Shown here piece by piece: positions 44,079 through 53,816 of a stretch of 64,000 nt of DNA. Numbering within the stretch: position 1 is the stretch's first letter; each line of letters starts with the position of its first letter. The stretch lies in assembly GCA_032718475.1 (NCBI GenBank), contig JAUCBJ010001606.1, positions 1 to 64,000 on the forward strand. The letters run 5' to 3'. The DNA comes from Nemertoderma westbladi. Its lineage: Eukaryota; Xenacoelomorpha; Nemertodermatida; Nemertodermatidae. The position numbers and the translations under genes are program-made. The notes below the pieces were generated by a model that saw only the letters and a list, made by a program, of their open reading frames with translations, did no database searches and was not told where the DNA came from.

Positions 44079-46631
44079 CTAGATGTGAAATGTCGATTGT
44101 GGTTTTATGTGTGCTTCGTATACTGGTATCTGGTTTTTCTGTGTTCCGAATGTTTCGAAAAACAACTTATCGAAACCGTTTCTGTTAAACTTGTTGGTCT
44201 TGAACAAGGCCTTGGCCTTGTTTTTGGAAGGCGAGTACCAATGCTGCCCAGACGGAACCAAACATAACCTCTGCATGCATTGACCAAGCTGCTTTTTCAT
44301 TGTCGTTATTTCGTAAAAATCATCGTATGTTTGTTCCTTTCTTGATACATTGTACAAACATTTTTTATTTTCTAAGTATTCACTTATAATACTAGATTCG
44401 TCCATCTTTTTAATTTTTTCTTTTTCAATTTCGAAGATGAAATACATCATTGCAACTAAGGTTATGTCTCCGTATTCTATGTAGTGATCCCAAAATACCT
44501 TAACCATGACATATGGAAGGACTTTAATATAATATTGTGCTGTCCAACTATATATTATATTAACCTTTAGATGCATCTTACATTCTTCAATGCCAATATT
44601 TTTGAAATGCTCATATAAATCTGGAATTTCATTCTCTATGATCCACCAAATTAGGTTTGAGTAGCTATTAACCGTTGATAAAATTTTTTTCTCATTTAGA
44701 AATACACCGATATGACGCCTCTCACTCTTTATTAGCGTTTTTAGGTACCAAAATGCATCCTCCTCACAATTTTCCCCATCATCTTCGTCATCTTTGAGGT
44801 GGAAATAGAACCAGCCGACCAGCTGATGCATTCCTTGGCAGTAATTTATATCTTTATCATATGCAGCATAAGCAGTCAAAACTTGGAAAACAAAACGATG
44901 CGCCCTGCCTGTATTCATTGTCCCGTTTTCATCTTTGTAAAACCTACTTCTTAGTGAATCAATCCAAGGAATCAGAGGATCTATTCTGGGGATATCTGTA
45001 TCAATTTCTCTTAGTGTTTTCACAGATAACATGCTGTCCTGTGTTCGAGCTGTTGCCTTCAACTCCTTATATCTACCAACATTTTTTTCCTTATTCTTGA
45101 GTCTAGTTACTCCCATGATATCAATCCATTCTTTCGTTTGGGATTTTCCGGAATATTTTTTTTTGGTTTCAAATTCTTTATAATCCTCGGTACGATCGTA
45201 CTTCTGAAATATAGCACATCTTTCATCCTCGATCGGATTAAATGTATGATCGGTTAAATGTTCGACTGAATCTTTTGGTGTTATTTGTGCTTTGTATACC
45301 GGTATACTGTTCTTCTTTTTTCCGAATGTTTTGTGAAACAACTCATCGAAACCGTCTCTGTTAAACGTATTGGAGGTGAAACAGGTTGGTGGAGCCACAC
45401 ATAATCTCTGCATGCATTCATCAAGCTGCTTTTTAATTTTGGTTATTTCAGATTCATCGCATTTTTTTCCTTTTTTATGCAGCCTTTTTTGGTTTGAACT
45501 TTTTTCATTTATGTGATTACCTAAATTTTTAATGTAATTTAGCGTATCACCCACTTTGTCAATCTCTTTTATTTCTTCTTTGTACATTTCGAAGATGCAA
45601 TACGTCATTGCAACTAAGGTTATGTCTCCGTATTCTACGTAGCGATCCCAAAATACCTTAACCATGTCATATGGAAAGACCGGAATATAATATTGCATTG
45701 CCCAACTAAATACAATTGAGTTTATTAGTATCTTCGTATCAGTATCTATATGTTCAATGCCAATATTTTTGAAATGCTCATATAGATCTGGAATTTCATT
45801 CTCTATGATCCACCAAATTAGTTGTGGGTATTTTTCGTTTGTAAATATCATTTTTTTCTCATCAACAAATACACCCATATGACGCCTTTCACTTTTTATT
45901 ATCGTTTTTAGGAACCAAAATGCGTCCTCCTCACAATTTTCACCATCATCTTCACCATCTTCGAGGTGGAAATAGAACCAGCCGACCAGCTGATGCATTC
46001 CTGTGCAGTAATTTATATCTTTATCATATGCCGCATAAGCAGTCAAAACTTGGAAAATGAAACGATGAGCCCTGCCTGTCTTCATTTTACCATATTTATC
46101 TTCTGTACAGCTAAAAAACTCACTTCTTGGTGAATCAACCCAAGGAAACAGATAAGCTGAGCCTAGTTGATCTGTATCAATATCTCTTAGTGTTTCCATA
46201 GATATCATCCTGTCATGTGTTCGAGCTGTTGCCTTCAACTTCTTATATCTACCAACATTTTTTTCCTTATTCTTGCGTCTAGTTACTCCCATGATATCCA
46301 TCCATTCTTTCGTTTTGGATTTTCCGGTATATTTTTTTTTGGTTTCAAGTTCTTTATAATCCTTGGTACGATCGTACTTCTGAAATATAGCACATCTTTC
46401 AGCGTAATCGTTTTGTCGTTGATAATCGCGATCGGTTAATTGTTCGACTGGAGTCGAATTGGATATTGAGGACCCCTTCGTGGAATCTCTTCTTTGTTTA
46501 CTTATCAACATTGAGCTGCCATTGTTTTGGCGAATGGGTGGAAGGTCAGTAGATAATTCGTCTTCAGGTTTGCAAGTTTGAGATGAACTAACATCTTGGC
46601 CACTACGAGATGTTCCACAATACGCATCCAT
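44079..46631 (-). CDS. Tandem TBC-domain protein, one degenerate and one intact Rab-GAP domain
   Basis: TBC domains accelerate GTP hydrolysis on Rab GTPases with an Arg finger (IxxDxxR) and a Gln finger (YxQG). This 850-residue, single-exon frame holds two similar units of about 375 residues (about 78-455 and 470-846), clearly an internal duplication. Unit 2 keeps both fingers: IDTDIPR (543-549) and YCQG (597-600). Unit 1 has IDTDQLG (151-157) and YCTG (208-211), so both catalytic residues are lost. Both units share INYC(T/Q)GMHQLVGWFYFH and IWWIIENEIPDLYEHF. The inferred role is membrane-traffic regulation with unit 1 as a binding or regulatory module. Residues 1-65 are Ser/Thr-rich and likely disordered. 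No membrane segment is seen. I do not recognise a named vertebrate orthologue; it may be a lineage-specific expansion. Confidence 0.8.
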   Translation of the reverse strand: MDAYCGTSRSGQDVSSSQTCKPEDELSTDLPPIRQNNGSSMLISKQRRDSTKGSSISNSTPVEQLTDRDYQRQNDYAERCAIFQKYDRTKDYKELETKKKYTGKSKTKEWMDIMGVTRRKNKEKNVGRYKKLKATARTHDRMISMETLRDIDTDQLGSAYLFPWVDSPRSEFFSCTEDKYGKMKTGRAHRFIFQVLTAYAAYDKDINYCTGMHQLVGWFYFHLEDGEDDGENCEEDAFWFLKTIIKSERRHMGVFVDEKKMIFTNEKYPQLIWWIIENEIPDLYEHFKNIGIEHIDTDTKILINSIVFSWAMQYYIPVFPYDMVKVFWDRYVEYGDITLVAMTYCIFEMYKEEIKEIDKVGDTLNYIKNLGNHINEKSSNQKRLHKKGKKCDESEITKIKKQLDECMQRLCVAPPTCFTSNTFNRDGFDELFHKTFGKKKNSIPVYKAQITPKDSVEHLTDHTFNPIEDERCAIFQKYDRTEDYKEFETKKKYSGKSQTKEWIDIMGVTRLKNKEKNVGRYKELKATARTQDSMLSVKTLREIDTDIPRIDPLIPWIDSLRSRFYKDENGTMNTGRAHRFVFQVLTAYAAYDKDINYCQGMHQLVGWFYFHLKDDEDDGENCEEDAFWYLKTLIKSERRHIGVFLNEKKILSTVNSYSNLIWWIIENEIPDLYEHFKNIGIEECKMHLKVNIIYSWTAQYYIKVLPYVMVKVFWDHYIEYGDITLVAMMYFIFEIEKEKIKKMDESSIISEYLENKKCLYNVSRKEQTYDDFYEITTMKKQLGQCMQRLCLVPSGQHWYSPSKNKAKALFKTNKFNRNGFDKLFFETFGTQKNQIPVYEAHIKPQSTFHI

Positions 46632-46900
46632 GATAACTAATTGTTGGTTACTACTTTTCTCTATTTTGGATTTTGTTATGGATTAATCAAGTTAAAATGT
46701 GGGGATCCCAAAACTAATTCGCAATTCTTAGAAAATATTTTGTTTATTCTACATTATCCTTCCCTCGAAAAATAAAAAGAACATAATGTGGAAATAAAAA
46801 TATAATATGTGGAGGGAGGCTGATGATTTGGGGCTGATGGTAACATACTGTGGGGTGAGGTTTCAACTCTATTTGGTGGTACGGTAGGGATATCTAATTT
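46632..46900. other. Spacer, TBC gene 5' side
   Basis: AT-rich, about 270 bp between the TBC start codon and the 3' tail of the L2-type LINE. No feature is seen. Confidence 0.5.
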
Positions 46901-47063
46901 AATAATAATAATAATAATAATTAAAATATTTATATAGCGCCTTTCCTAAATTAAGAGCAAGGCGCATGGCACTGTTAAAATGTAGGATTGCTAAAAAATT
47001 AGATAAAAACAGTTTAATTAAAAACGGACATTGATAACATCGTGTGAACATGATTATGCAGAT

Positions 47064-50000
47064 TTACTCGTAATCCAGGTGGAAGTAGTGTGTTTTTAGC
47101 CTCGACTTAAAAACCGCGATGGTTGGTGATTGTCGAACGTTGAGTGGCAGTTTGTTCCAAATAGTCGGGGCAGCAACTGAGAAAGCGCGCTTGCCGTAGT
47201 GCACCATGTTGAATCTAGGGATCACCAGCAGTTCGTAGTGGGATGACTTCAGTGACCGGGAGGGCGTGTAGGGTGACAGTAGATCTCGCAGATATACTGG
47301 TGCTGTTCCATTCAGACACTTGTAGGTAATCATAGCAATTTTATAGTCTATCCGACGTTGCACTGGAAGCCAATGTAGTCGCATTAGTACAGGGGTCATT
47401 CGTTGCCTGTCACTTTTCTTGAGACCAACTAAAAGACGCGCCGCACAGTTCTGCACATATTGTAGCTTTTTAATGGAATCAGTCGGAAGACCGTAATAAA
47501 GGGAGTTGCAGTTGTCCAATTTACTTGTGACAAGCGCATGAATCAAAATCTCAAGATTATCTTTGGATAAATAGCGCTTAATTTTTCCAAGATTCCTGAG
47601 GTGATAGAATGCTTCTCTGACAGTAATTCCAATGTGCTTGCGGAGTGTCAGATGAGAATCGATTTCAACACCGATATTACGCGCAGTTGCGCTACAACCA
47701 ATAGTCTCGGAACCGATTATCACGTGCGGGGATTCAACTTGTTTACCGAATTGCGACTGCAGCATGACCACTTTAGTCTTATCTGAGTTCATCTTTAAAA
47801 GATGTGAGTCCATCCATGCTCGAACTTCGGAAAGGCACTTTTCAGTGATATCCACTGCATCATTCAGGTTTGATTTCTTAAATGTTATGTATATTTGAGT
47901 ATCATCTGCGTAGAGATGTAGGGACAGTCCGTATTTCCTTATCACATTTGCGAGTGAACGTGTATAAATAGTAAATAGTATTGGGCCAAGTACTGATCCT
48001 TGTGGGAGGCCGTATCTTAATTGCTGAGGTTGAGAATATGAGTTGTTAATGCGTACTTGTTGTGAGCGGCCCAACAAGTAGGATCGAAACCAATCTAGTG
48101 CTGTCCCTGCAATGCCGATCTCATGTTCCAGAGTATTTAATAAGATACTGTGTTCGACAGTATCAAATGCAGCACTGAGATCGAGCATTATTAACAGTAC
48201 TGCACAACCATCATCAATTCCCCTCAGAATCTCATCGCTGACCCTAAGGAGTGCAGTTTCGGTTCCATGGAATGGTCTATAGGCACTTTGCATAGGCTCG
48301 TGTAGATTATGTAAGTTCAGATGGAGCATCAGTTGGTTTGCAACAGCTTTTTCAACTAACTTCGAAATGAACAAGAGGTTTGAAACAGGTCTAAAGTTTT
48401 TCAGTATCTCGGGGTCAAGGCGTAGCTTCTTGATAATGGGATTGAGCACAGCTTCTTTAAATAATGATGGGAATGTAGCAGTTGTGAGTGATAAATTAAT
48501 TATCATTGTAATGACACTTAAGAGAGTTGTAAGGTATTGCTTCACAATATGTGTAGGGAGTGGATCACGGGGACTGGATTTGGGTTTTGAATCTTTGATA
48601 AGCTTGGCAACATCATCAGTTGATATTTCCTCGAAGTGATCAAGTTTTGGTACTGAAAAAGAGAATTGAGAGTCAGTTGGGCTACAATACTCTTCATCAG
48701 GGGCTACCTTGGCCCCAACCTCAGATTCAGCACTTCCGCAGTTCATAGTCTGATTTGGCAGATTTTGTCGAAATTCGATATCAACACCCAGCATTTCATC
48801 GCGAATATTTTCAATCTTTTTGTCGAAGTAGACTGCAAACCTTTCAGCTAACTCATATGCAGAGTCATGAGTCGGTAGGACATTACTTTTATGGTGAAGA
48901 ATTTTGTCAACCACTGAGAAGAGCTTTCTATTATCACCAATGTTTGAATCAATAATACCCCTGTAGAATTTCTCTTTTGTTGATATTAATAGCTGTGCCA
49001 CGACATTACATTGTTGCCTGTAAGCATCACAGTCTATCTGAAGTTGAGTCTTTCTATACCGGCGCTCGAGTCTCCTTCGCTTCCTTTTAGCCTCCATTAT
49101 TGAATTATTGTACCACTTTGCCATGGGCTGAGATTTCGTGCACTTTTCAACAAGTGGTGCGTGAAGTTCGTAGAGGGACGATAGAATGTCATTGTACTGC
49201 CTTGATAACTCATTGACATTCGTTGCAGGACATCGGCATAATAGTGATGATTCAATATCAGTGCGAAGGTCACACCAGTTAGTCGATTTCGTATCTCTGT
49301 AGGATGTCACACAGGGTACTAGTGGAGGCTTTGACAAGTTCAAATTAAAGCTGACTGCGAAGTGATCAGAAAGCCCAATGTCATGTACACAAATATTATC
49401 AACGAGTTGCAAGTCCTCAGAGTAGGTTAAGATCAGATCAAGGGTGTGTCCGTGTCGATGTGTTGGTTCCTCTACATGCTGTGTGAGTCCGAAGCAGCTA
49501 ACAATCTCGAGAAATTTGCAGGCTTCCGCATTGCAATTGTTGTCAACATGGAAGTTGAAATCGCCAATTATAATTAGCCTACCGGAGGAAGTTATCAGAT
49601 TCTGAAGCAAATCGGCAAATTGGTCTAGAAATTGTGTATATGTGAAACCGTTAGCTGGGCTTGGGCAGGTCCGGTATATAATGAATATCCTAATTAAGGA
49701 CCCCGAGTGGCGTAGGGTCAGCTCCATGTACTCAAAGGTTGGATATGTTGAACCATCAGAAGGACTGACCTTCATGCTCAGGGAGTCGCGATGGATACAG
49801 GCCACGCCACCGCCTCTTGTTCTGGTTCTTGGAATGTGTTTTATAGAGCTACCCCTAGGACAGATATCATTTATGACCACATGATCCTGGATTGTACCTG
49901 TCAACCAAGTCTCAGTGATGGCAGTTATATCAATGGTATTCTCCAGAATGTAGTCTTTAATAAATTCTGCTTTGTTGTTCACAGACTGTGCATTATACAG

Positions 50001-50447
50001 TAATATACTGATTTTACTGGTAACCGCAGAAGGGGGGAGGCCCGGGAGGGTCATTGACCCCTGATCATTTCCATTAACACCAACAGCGGTAAAACACGAC
50101 ACATTATCATTAACCATAGTTAATCTTGGGGACATTGACCTAATGGTTAAACACGACATGTTATCATTAAACATAGTTTTCCTTGGTGGCGTAGACCTCT
50201 GATTATTTCCGTTAACATTAACAGTGGTAAAACACAACACATTATCCTGAAGCACAGTTGTCTTTGGGGACATTGGCCTCTTTAAAGTTAAACAGGACTC
50301 AATATCTTTGTCATTAGCAAACTGTGAACTGGGTATATTTTCCTTTACGGGAATAATTGAAGTAGCTCCGGATTTCTTAACGGATTTAACATTAACCAAT
50401 AAATTGGAGTCCCTGTCCTTATCATTAACTATTGAAACATCCAGTCA
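47064..50447 (-). CDS. LINE ORF2: endonuclease and reverse transcriptase (L2 clade)
   Basis: ORF2 nicks target DNA and reverse-transcribes the element RNA. The stop-free frame covers about 1,126 codons after the ORF1 stop and shows no obvious ATG at its start. Counting from 50399, the apurinic-type endonuclease spans about residues 130-360 (LLYNAQSVNNK, ITETWLT, IIGDFNFH, SDHFAVSF). Reverse transcriptase spans about 600-880: FRPVSNLLFISKLVEK, LDLSAAFDTVEH, GLPQGSVLGP, and the catalytic box YADDTQIY. The C-terminal region ends in a YGKRAFSVAAPTIWNKLPLN block followed by a FKSRLKTHYF-like motif. All key catalytic motifs are present, so the protein looks functional. It lies in the same frame as ORF1, separated by a single TGA at 50445-50447 plus 15 sense codons. 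Confidence 0.85.
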
Positions 50448-51491
50448 ATCTCCACGTTCCGAATTGTGTCGATGTTCACTGCGACGAATAACTCGTGTAT
50501 GCACTCCGTCAAGTTCAATTGGGGATGTAGGTACTACGTGTGAGTTTGCTCGTGAGATATTACCGGTAGTTGGTCTAGCGACAGCGTTGGTGGAGTCTAT
50601 GGCCGCCCGTTCGATGATGTTGTTGCGATATATGACCCATTGTTTGTTAGGTTCCTCTGAGCGCTTCTTTTTTAGAGTTATTCTAAGCACGTACTGCTCG
50701 TGGGCTTGGGCGCGAGTGTAATCGGGATTTATATAGACTGTCCCGAACCGTTCCGAGTTCCTTAGTTTTTTTGCTGCTTTTAGTAGTTGTATGCGCTTAT
50801 CAGGATTCAGAGTCACTATCATTTTCTCTCGGGTATCACCGGAACTAGCTGCAGGTACCTTTATTCGTTTAAGACTGACGATACCCTCAGACAAATCCAC
50901 CCCTACTTCGGCCGCGATATCGACAACAGTATCTTTATCGCTAATCGCGTCAGGAGAGAATATCCCAGATATTACGAGGTTGTCCATTCTCTCAGTTTGT
51001 AAGCGGGTTTCGTTTTGTACCTCCCGTGTAATAGCTACTACAGGAATGCTCCTGCTGATGGTTACCCCGGCGTAGGAATTCTTCTTCTCTGGGTCAACAA
51101 CGTTTTTGCGCTTTCGCTGAACTATGGTGGCCCACGAAGAGTCGACTTCCTGGATTTCAGTGGATGATTCATCCGATAACACTTCTTTAATAGTTACCAT
51201 CTCGTCTACAGTTTTTTGAGCTTCGCTCTTTATATCGTCGATTGCGTCGTTGAATTCTGTGCGCATTGATTTAATAGAAGTATTTACCGAAGACCGCAAC
51301 CGATCCATACAGTCTTTATATTGCTTCGCGTCGTTGGCTACTTGTTGTGAGATTTTATCGATCTCGGCTTGTAGACGAGACTCCATCTCTGTTATTCCGT
51401 CCGTTAGTCGGGATATATGTCTGGCGGAGCACTGGCCACAATAAAACTGCACTTTGTTGAAGTCTATGGAGGTTTTCGTAATACATACCAC
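50445..51491 (-). CDS. LINE ORF1: Cys-rich N-terminus and coiled-coil RNA-binding protein, 5' incomplete
   Basis: About 348 codons ending at TGA (50445-50447). No ATG is found at the start, and the frame is open for about 22 further codons upstream to a TAA. The N-terminus has Cys residues spaced like the second half of a PHD-type finger (VVCITK and YCGQCSARH), as in ORF1 of several L2/CR1 elements. A coiled coil follows (residues about 25-100), then a basic segment and a Ser/Thr-rich linker. A region from about residue 165 (LVISGIFSPDAISDKDTV, VIVTLNPDKR-like) resembles the RRM-like RNA-binding fold of LINE ORF1 proteins. Likely role: packaging of element RNA. Confidence 0.7.
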   Translation of the reverse strand: MVCITKTSIDFNKVQFYCGQCSARHISRLTDGITEMESRLQAEIDKISQQVANDAKQYKDCMDRLRSSVNTSIKSMRTEFNDAIDDIKSEAQKTVDEMVTIKEVLSDESSTEIQEVDSSWATIVQRKRKNVVDPEKKNSYAGVTISRSIPVVAITREVQNETRLQTERMDNLVISGIFSPDAISDKDTVVDIAAEVGVDLSEGIVSLKRIKVPAASSGDTREKMIVTLNPDKRIQLLKAAKKLRNSERFGTVYINPDYTRAQAHEQYVLRITLKKKRSEEPNKQWVIYRNNIIERAAIDSTNAVARPTTGNISRANSHVVPTSPIELDGVHTRVIRRSEHRHNSERGD

Positions 51492-51540
51492 AGCAGTGTC
51501 ACACGTTGAATTTATTGGTAATTGTCTTAATTTAGTGGTG

Positions 51541-52900
51541 CAGTTTTGTTAGAGTTCGTGGCACACTGCTGATGAGGAGAACCACGAATCGCAGGGTTCA
51601 ATGTTTAAATCTCCAAAACCCTTTTATTTTTATAAAATGTATTACTTAGACTTACTTACCTTTTCAGCGGACAAAATGTCCAATGTCCTATATTTTTCTT
51701 AATTGATGGGATAGCCATAGCCTATTCGTGCAATATAGTACTTACCGTACCGGTCCGGTACTTGTATTATTACTGAATAATTCTTACATTTGTCTTATAG
51801 TACTGTAGGCCTACTACTTGTAGTTTGGTTTGGTGCATGCAGTTTTCCTTGTGGTATATTTATATTATTATATACATTGATATATTGAGATATTGCTAAC
51901 CGATATTTGGGCATAAAAAACATGAACTTCAGAAGATTCAAATGCTATTAAATTAAACAACAAATATCTAAGTGTTACTACGACAGAGCCCCTAAAGGGA
52001 CATACGAAAAAATTTTCTAACACGTGCGCATGTGATAATTATACGTGATAGTATTATAATTAGTAATACATGTAACATGTATTATATATTTTTTTTCATG
52101 TCCCTTATAGGGGCTCCGTATTCTACAGTAGATTGTATATGAATACAATACCAAGTAAAACGATATACTGTACTAATAATATAAGTTATATAGGAATTTA
52201 TTGCTAGTTATTACTTAGCGTTATGCATTGTTAATAATTATATTTCGCATTTTATTGATATTCATTCGTTGATATACGTTCCATGAGTTCACATAATTAT
52301 ATATGGTGGCGAAGGCGGTGTTCCCTGGGCTTGGTTAGCTGGATACTATTACCAAATAAATATAGGGAATTTACCCAATGTTTAAACGGGGTTCGCTAAA
52401 TGGTTGAGTAGCGGCCGCACCAACATTAGCAAGATAAGGATCAGTAGATGAAGATGAAGCTTCATTTAGCAAATTAACTTACTAAAATAATATAATACAT
52501 ACAAATTAGGATACACGGAACGCTATTATTTATTTATTTATTATTATATTATATTATTTATTTATGTTTAACTAGTTTATATGTATTTAGTAGTCAAACC
52601 AGATGTAAAAATATACTGGCCAGTTAGCCAGTACCGGTAGGTATCTACATAAAAACCAACAAATAAGAAAATAAACTAGTGGCTGGAAACCAGCAAGTTG
52701 TATGCAATCGGAGATCAGCTAAAATGTAGTCAACTGTTTGATAGTTTTCGCATGGGATGGGTATTATGAATAATTATCAACCCAAATGTCGTCAGTATAG
52801 TTCCAAAGGGAGAAGAAACATGTATACAGGCAATACGCAACAAACCAACAACTACTGGGAAACTTGCCTATCAAACTTGCCGCTGTCAAATTTCAGTGTA
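51541..52900. other. AT-rich spacer
   Basis: No gene is supported. A small inverted-repeat element lies inside at 51984-52131. The remaining sequence is AT-rich with scattered ACCGGTA strings. Confidence 0.5.
51984..52131. mobile_element. Small hairpin MITE with GAGCCCCT ends
   Basis: GAGCCCCTAAAGGGACAT near 51986 is inverted as ATGTCCCTTATAGGGGCTC near 52099, each followed inward by A/T-rich runs that are also mirrored (ACGAAAAAATTTT against ATATTTTTTTTC). Total length is about 150 bp. No target duplication was identified. Confidence 0.6.
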
Positions 52901-52904
52901 ACTC

Positions 52905-53068
52905 CCACCTTGCTCTAGTGGTAGTGATAGCATTGAATCCACATCACTACGGAGGTCGTGGCTTTGATCCCCGCATGGGGGCCAGGGCAATTTTCGTTTC
53001 GGCACGTTTAAAGGGTTTAGCCAGGGCGAATCTCTGCTCTGCATCCTTAAATGGTAGCTAATTGAGTA
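52905..53068 (+). repeat. SINE-like repeat with tRNA-type promoter boxes
   Basis: The head contains TGCTCTAGTGGTAGTG, resembling a tRNA A box, and about 50 bp later GTGGCTTTGATCCCC, resembling a B box (GGTTCGATCC). The body includes CGTTTCGGCACGTTTAAAGG, TTAGCCAGGGCG and ends with AAATGGTAGCTAA. A partial, diverged copy of the body lies at 43565-43680 (GGAGGTCGTGG, CGTTTCAGTGCGAATGCTTT, ATGGTAGCTAA). A functional tRNA is unlikely because no acceptor stem forms. Confidence 0.5.
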
Positions 53069-53816
53069 CTATAATATCTAGACCGGACCGAGCCATGCTT
53101 GCATCCGGTTGTAGTTACATTGTTACCTTAGTTACTCAGTACTTAGATAGTTATAAATATCTAAATATCCTGTTATTGTTATTTTGGTAATAATAAACAA
53201 TGCTGTGCTACAATTATTATTGTAATAATTGTAAATCGCAATTAAATCTATAAAATTATAATTATATGTTATATAGAGCAACTGTAGCTAAATGAGTACT
53301 GGAGTTTGCTCTGGGGGGTATAGTTAGGGGGGGGGGGGGGGGGCTCACTGTAATTACGTCGCCAGACTATGCGAAATCCCTGGCCTTACGGCCGAAGAAA
53401 ACTTTTATTCTCAGTGGTCGAGCTACTAGGATAACGAAAAATACTTATCCGAATCTGTTTATATAAATTTTATTATTTTTTTTAGAGGATTAAATGGTCC
53501 TTTATTAGATTAGATTAGATTAAATGGGTCCTTTTACCGGCCACCACGGCGCGCTTGTAAAGAAACGTCTGTTACGAGTTTTCCGACAGAGTCTTTCTCA
53601 TTTATATTTAAAAGTTGTCTTCCAAACCAGCTGTAGGCTATCCTCCGTTTTCCCGTATACAAGGATCAGATTCCTGAACACATACGGTCGGGTGTTGTGT
53701 ACCATTATAATTGTGGAAGCTGCGATGCTGTTTTTTAGAATCTTTATTTCTTAAATCATGTAGTTTAAGTTATTTGCGCTTTTTATTGTTGCTTTAATAA
53801 GCTTCAGCTGTAATAC
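53069..53816. other. Non-coding spacer with 17-bp poly(G)
   Basis: G run at 53327-53343. Short repeats of TTAGATTAGATTA near 53505-53525. No gene is seen. Confidence 0.5.

Larger units (their letters stand above)
46903..51491 (-). mobile_element. L2-clade LINE, nearly complete, 3' end with (ATT)n tail
   Basis: Minus-strand element comprising ORF1 (51491-50445), ORF2 (50399-47064) and a 3' untranslated region that carries GCGCCTTGCTCTTAATTTAG near 46967-46948 and ends in an ATT repeat at about 46903-46922. The 3' tail with a short tandem repeat in place of poly(A) is typical of L2/CR1-type elements. The 5' end appears truncated, since ORF1 has no ATG. The long ORF2 without internal stops indicates a young insertion. 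Confidence 0.85.

Noticed and set aside
52905-52985. Functional tRNA gene
   Set aside because: Only promoter-like boxes are present; no acceptor stem or anticodon arm pairs properly.
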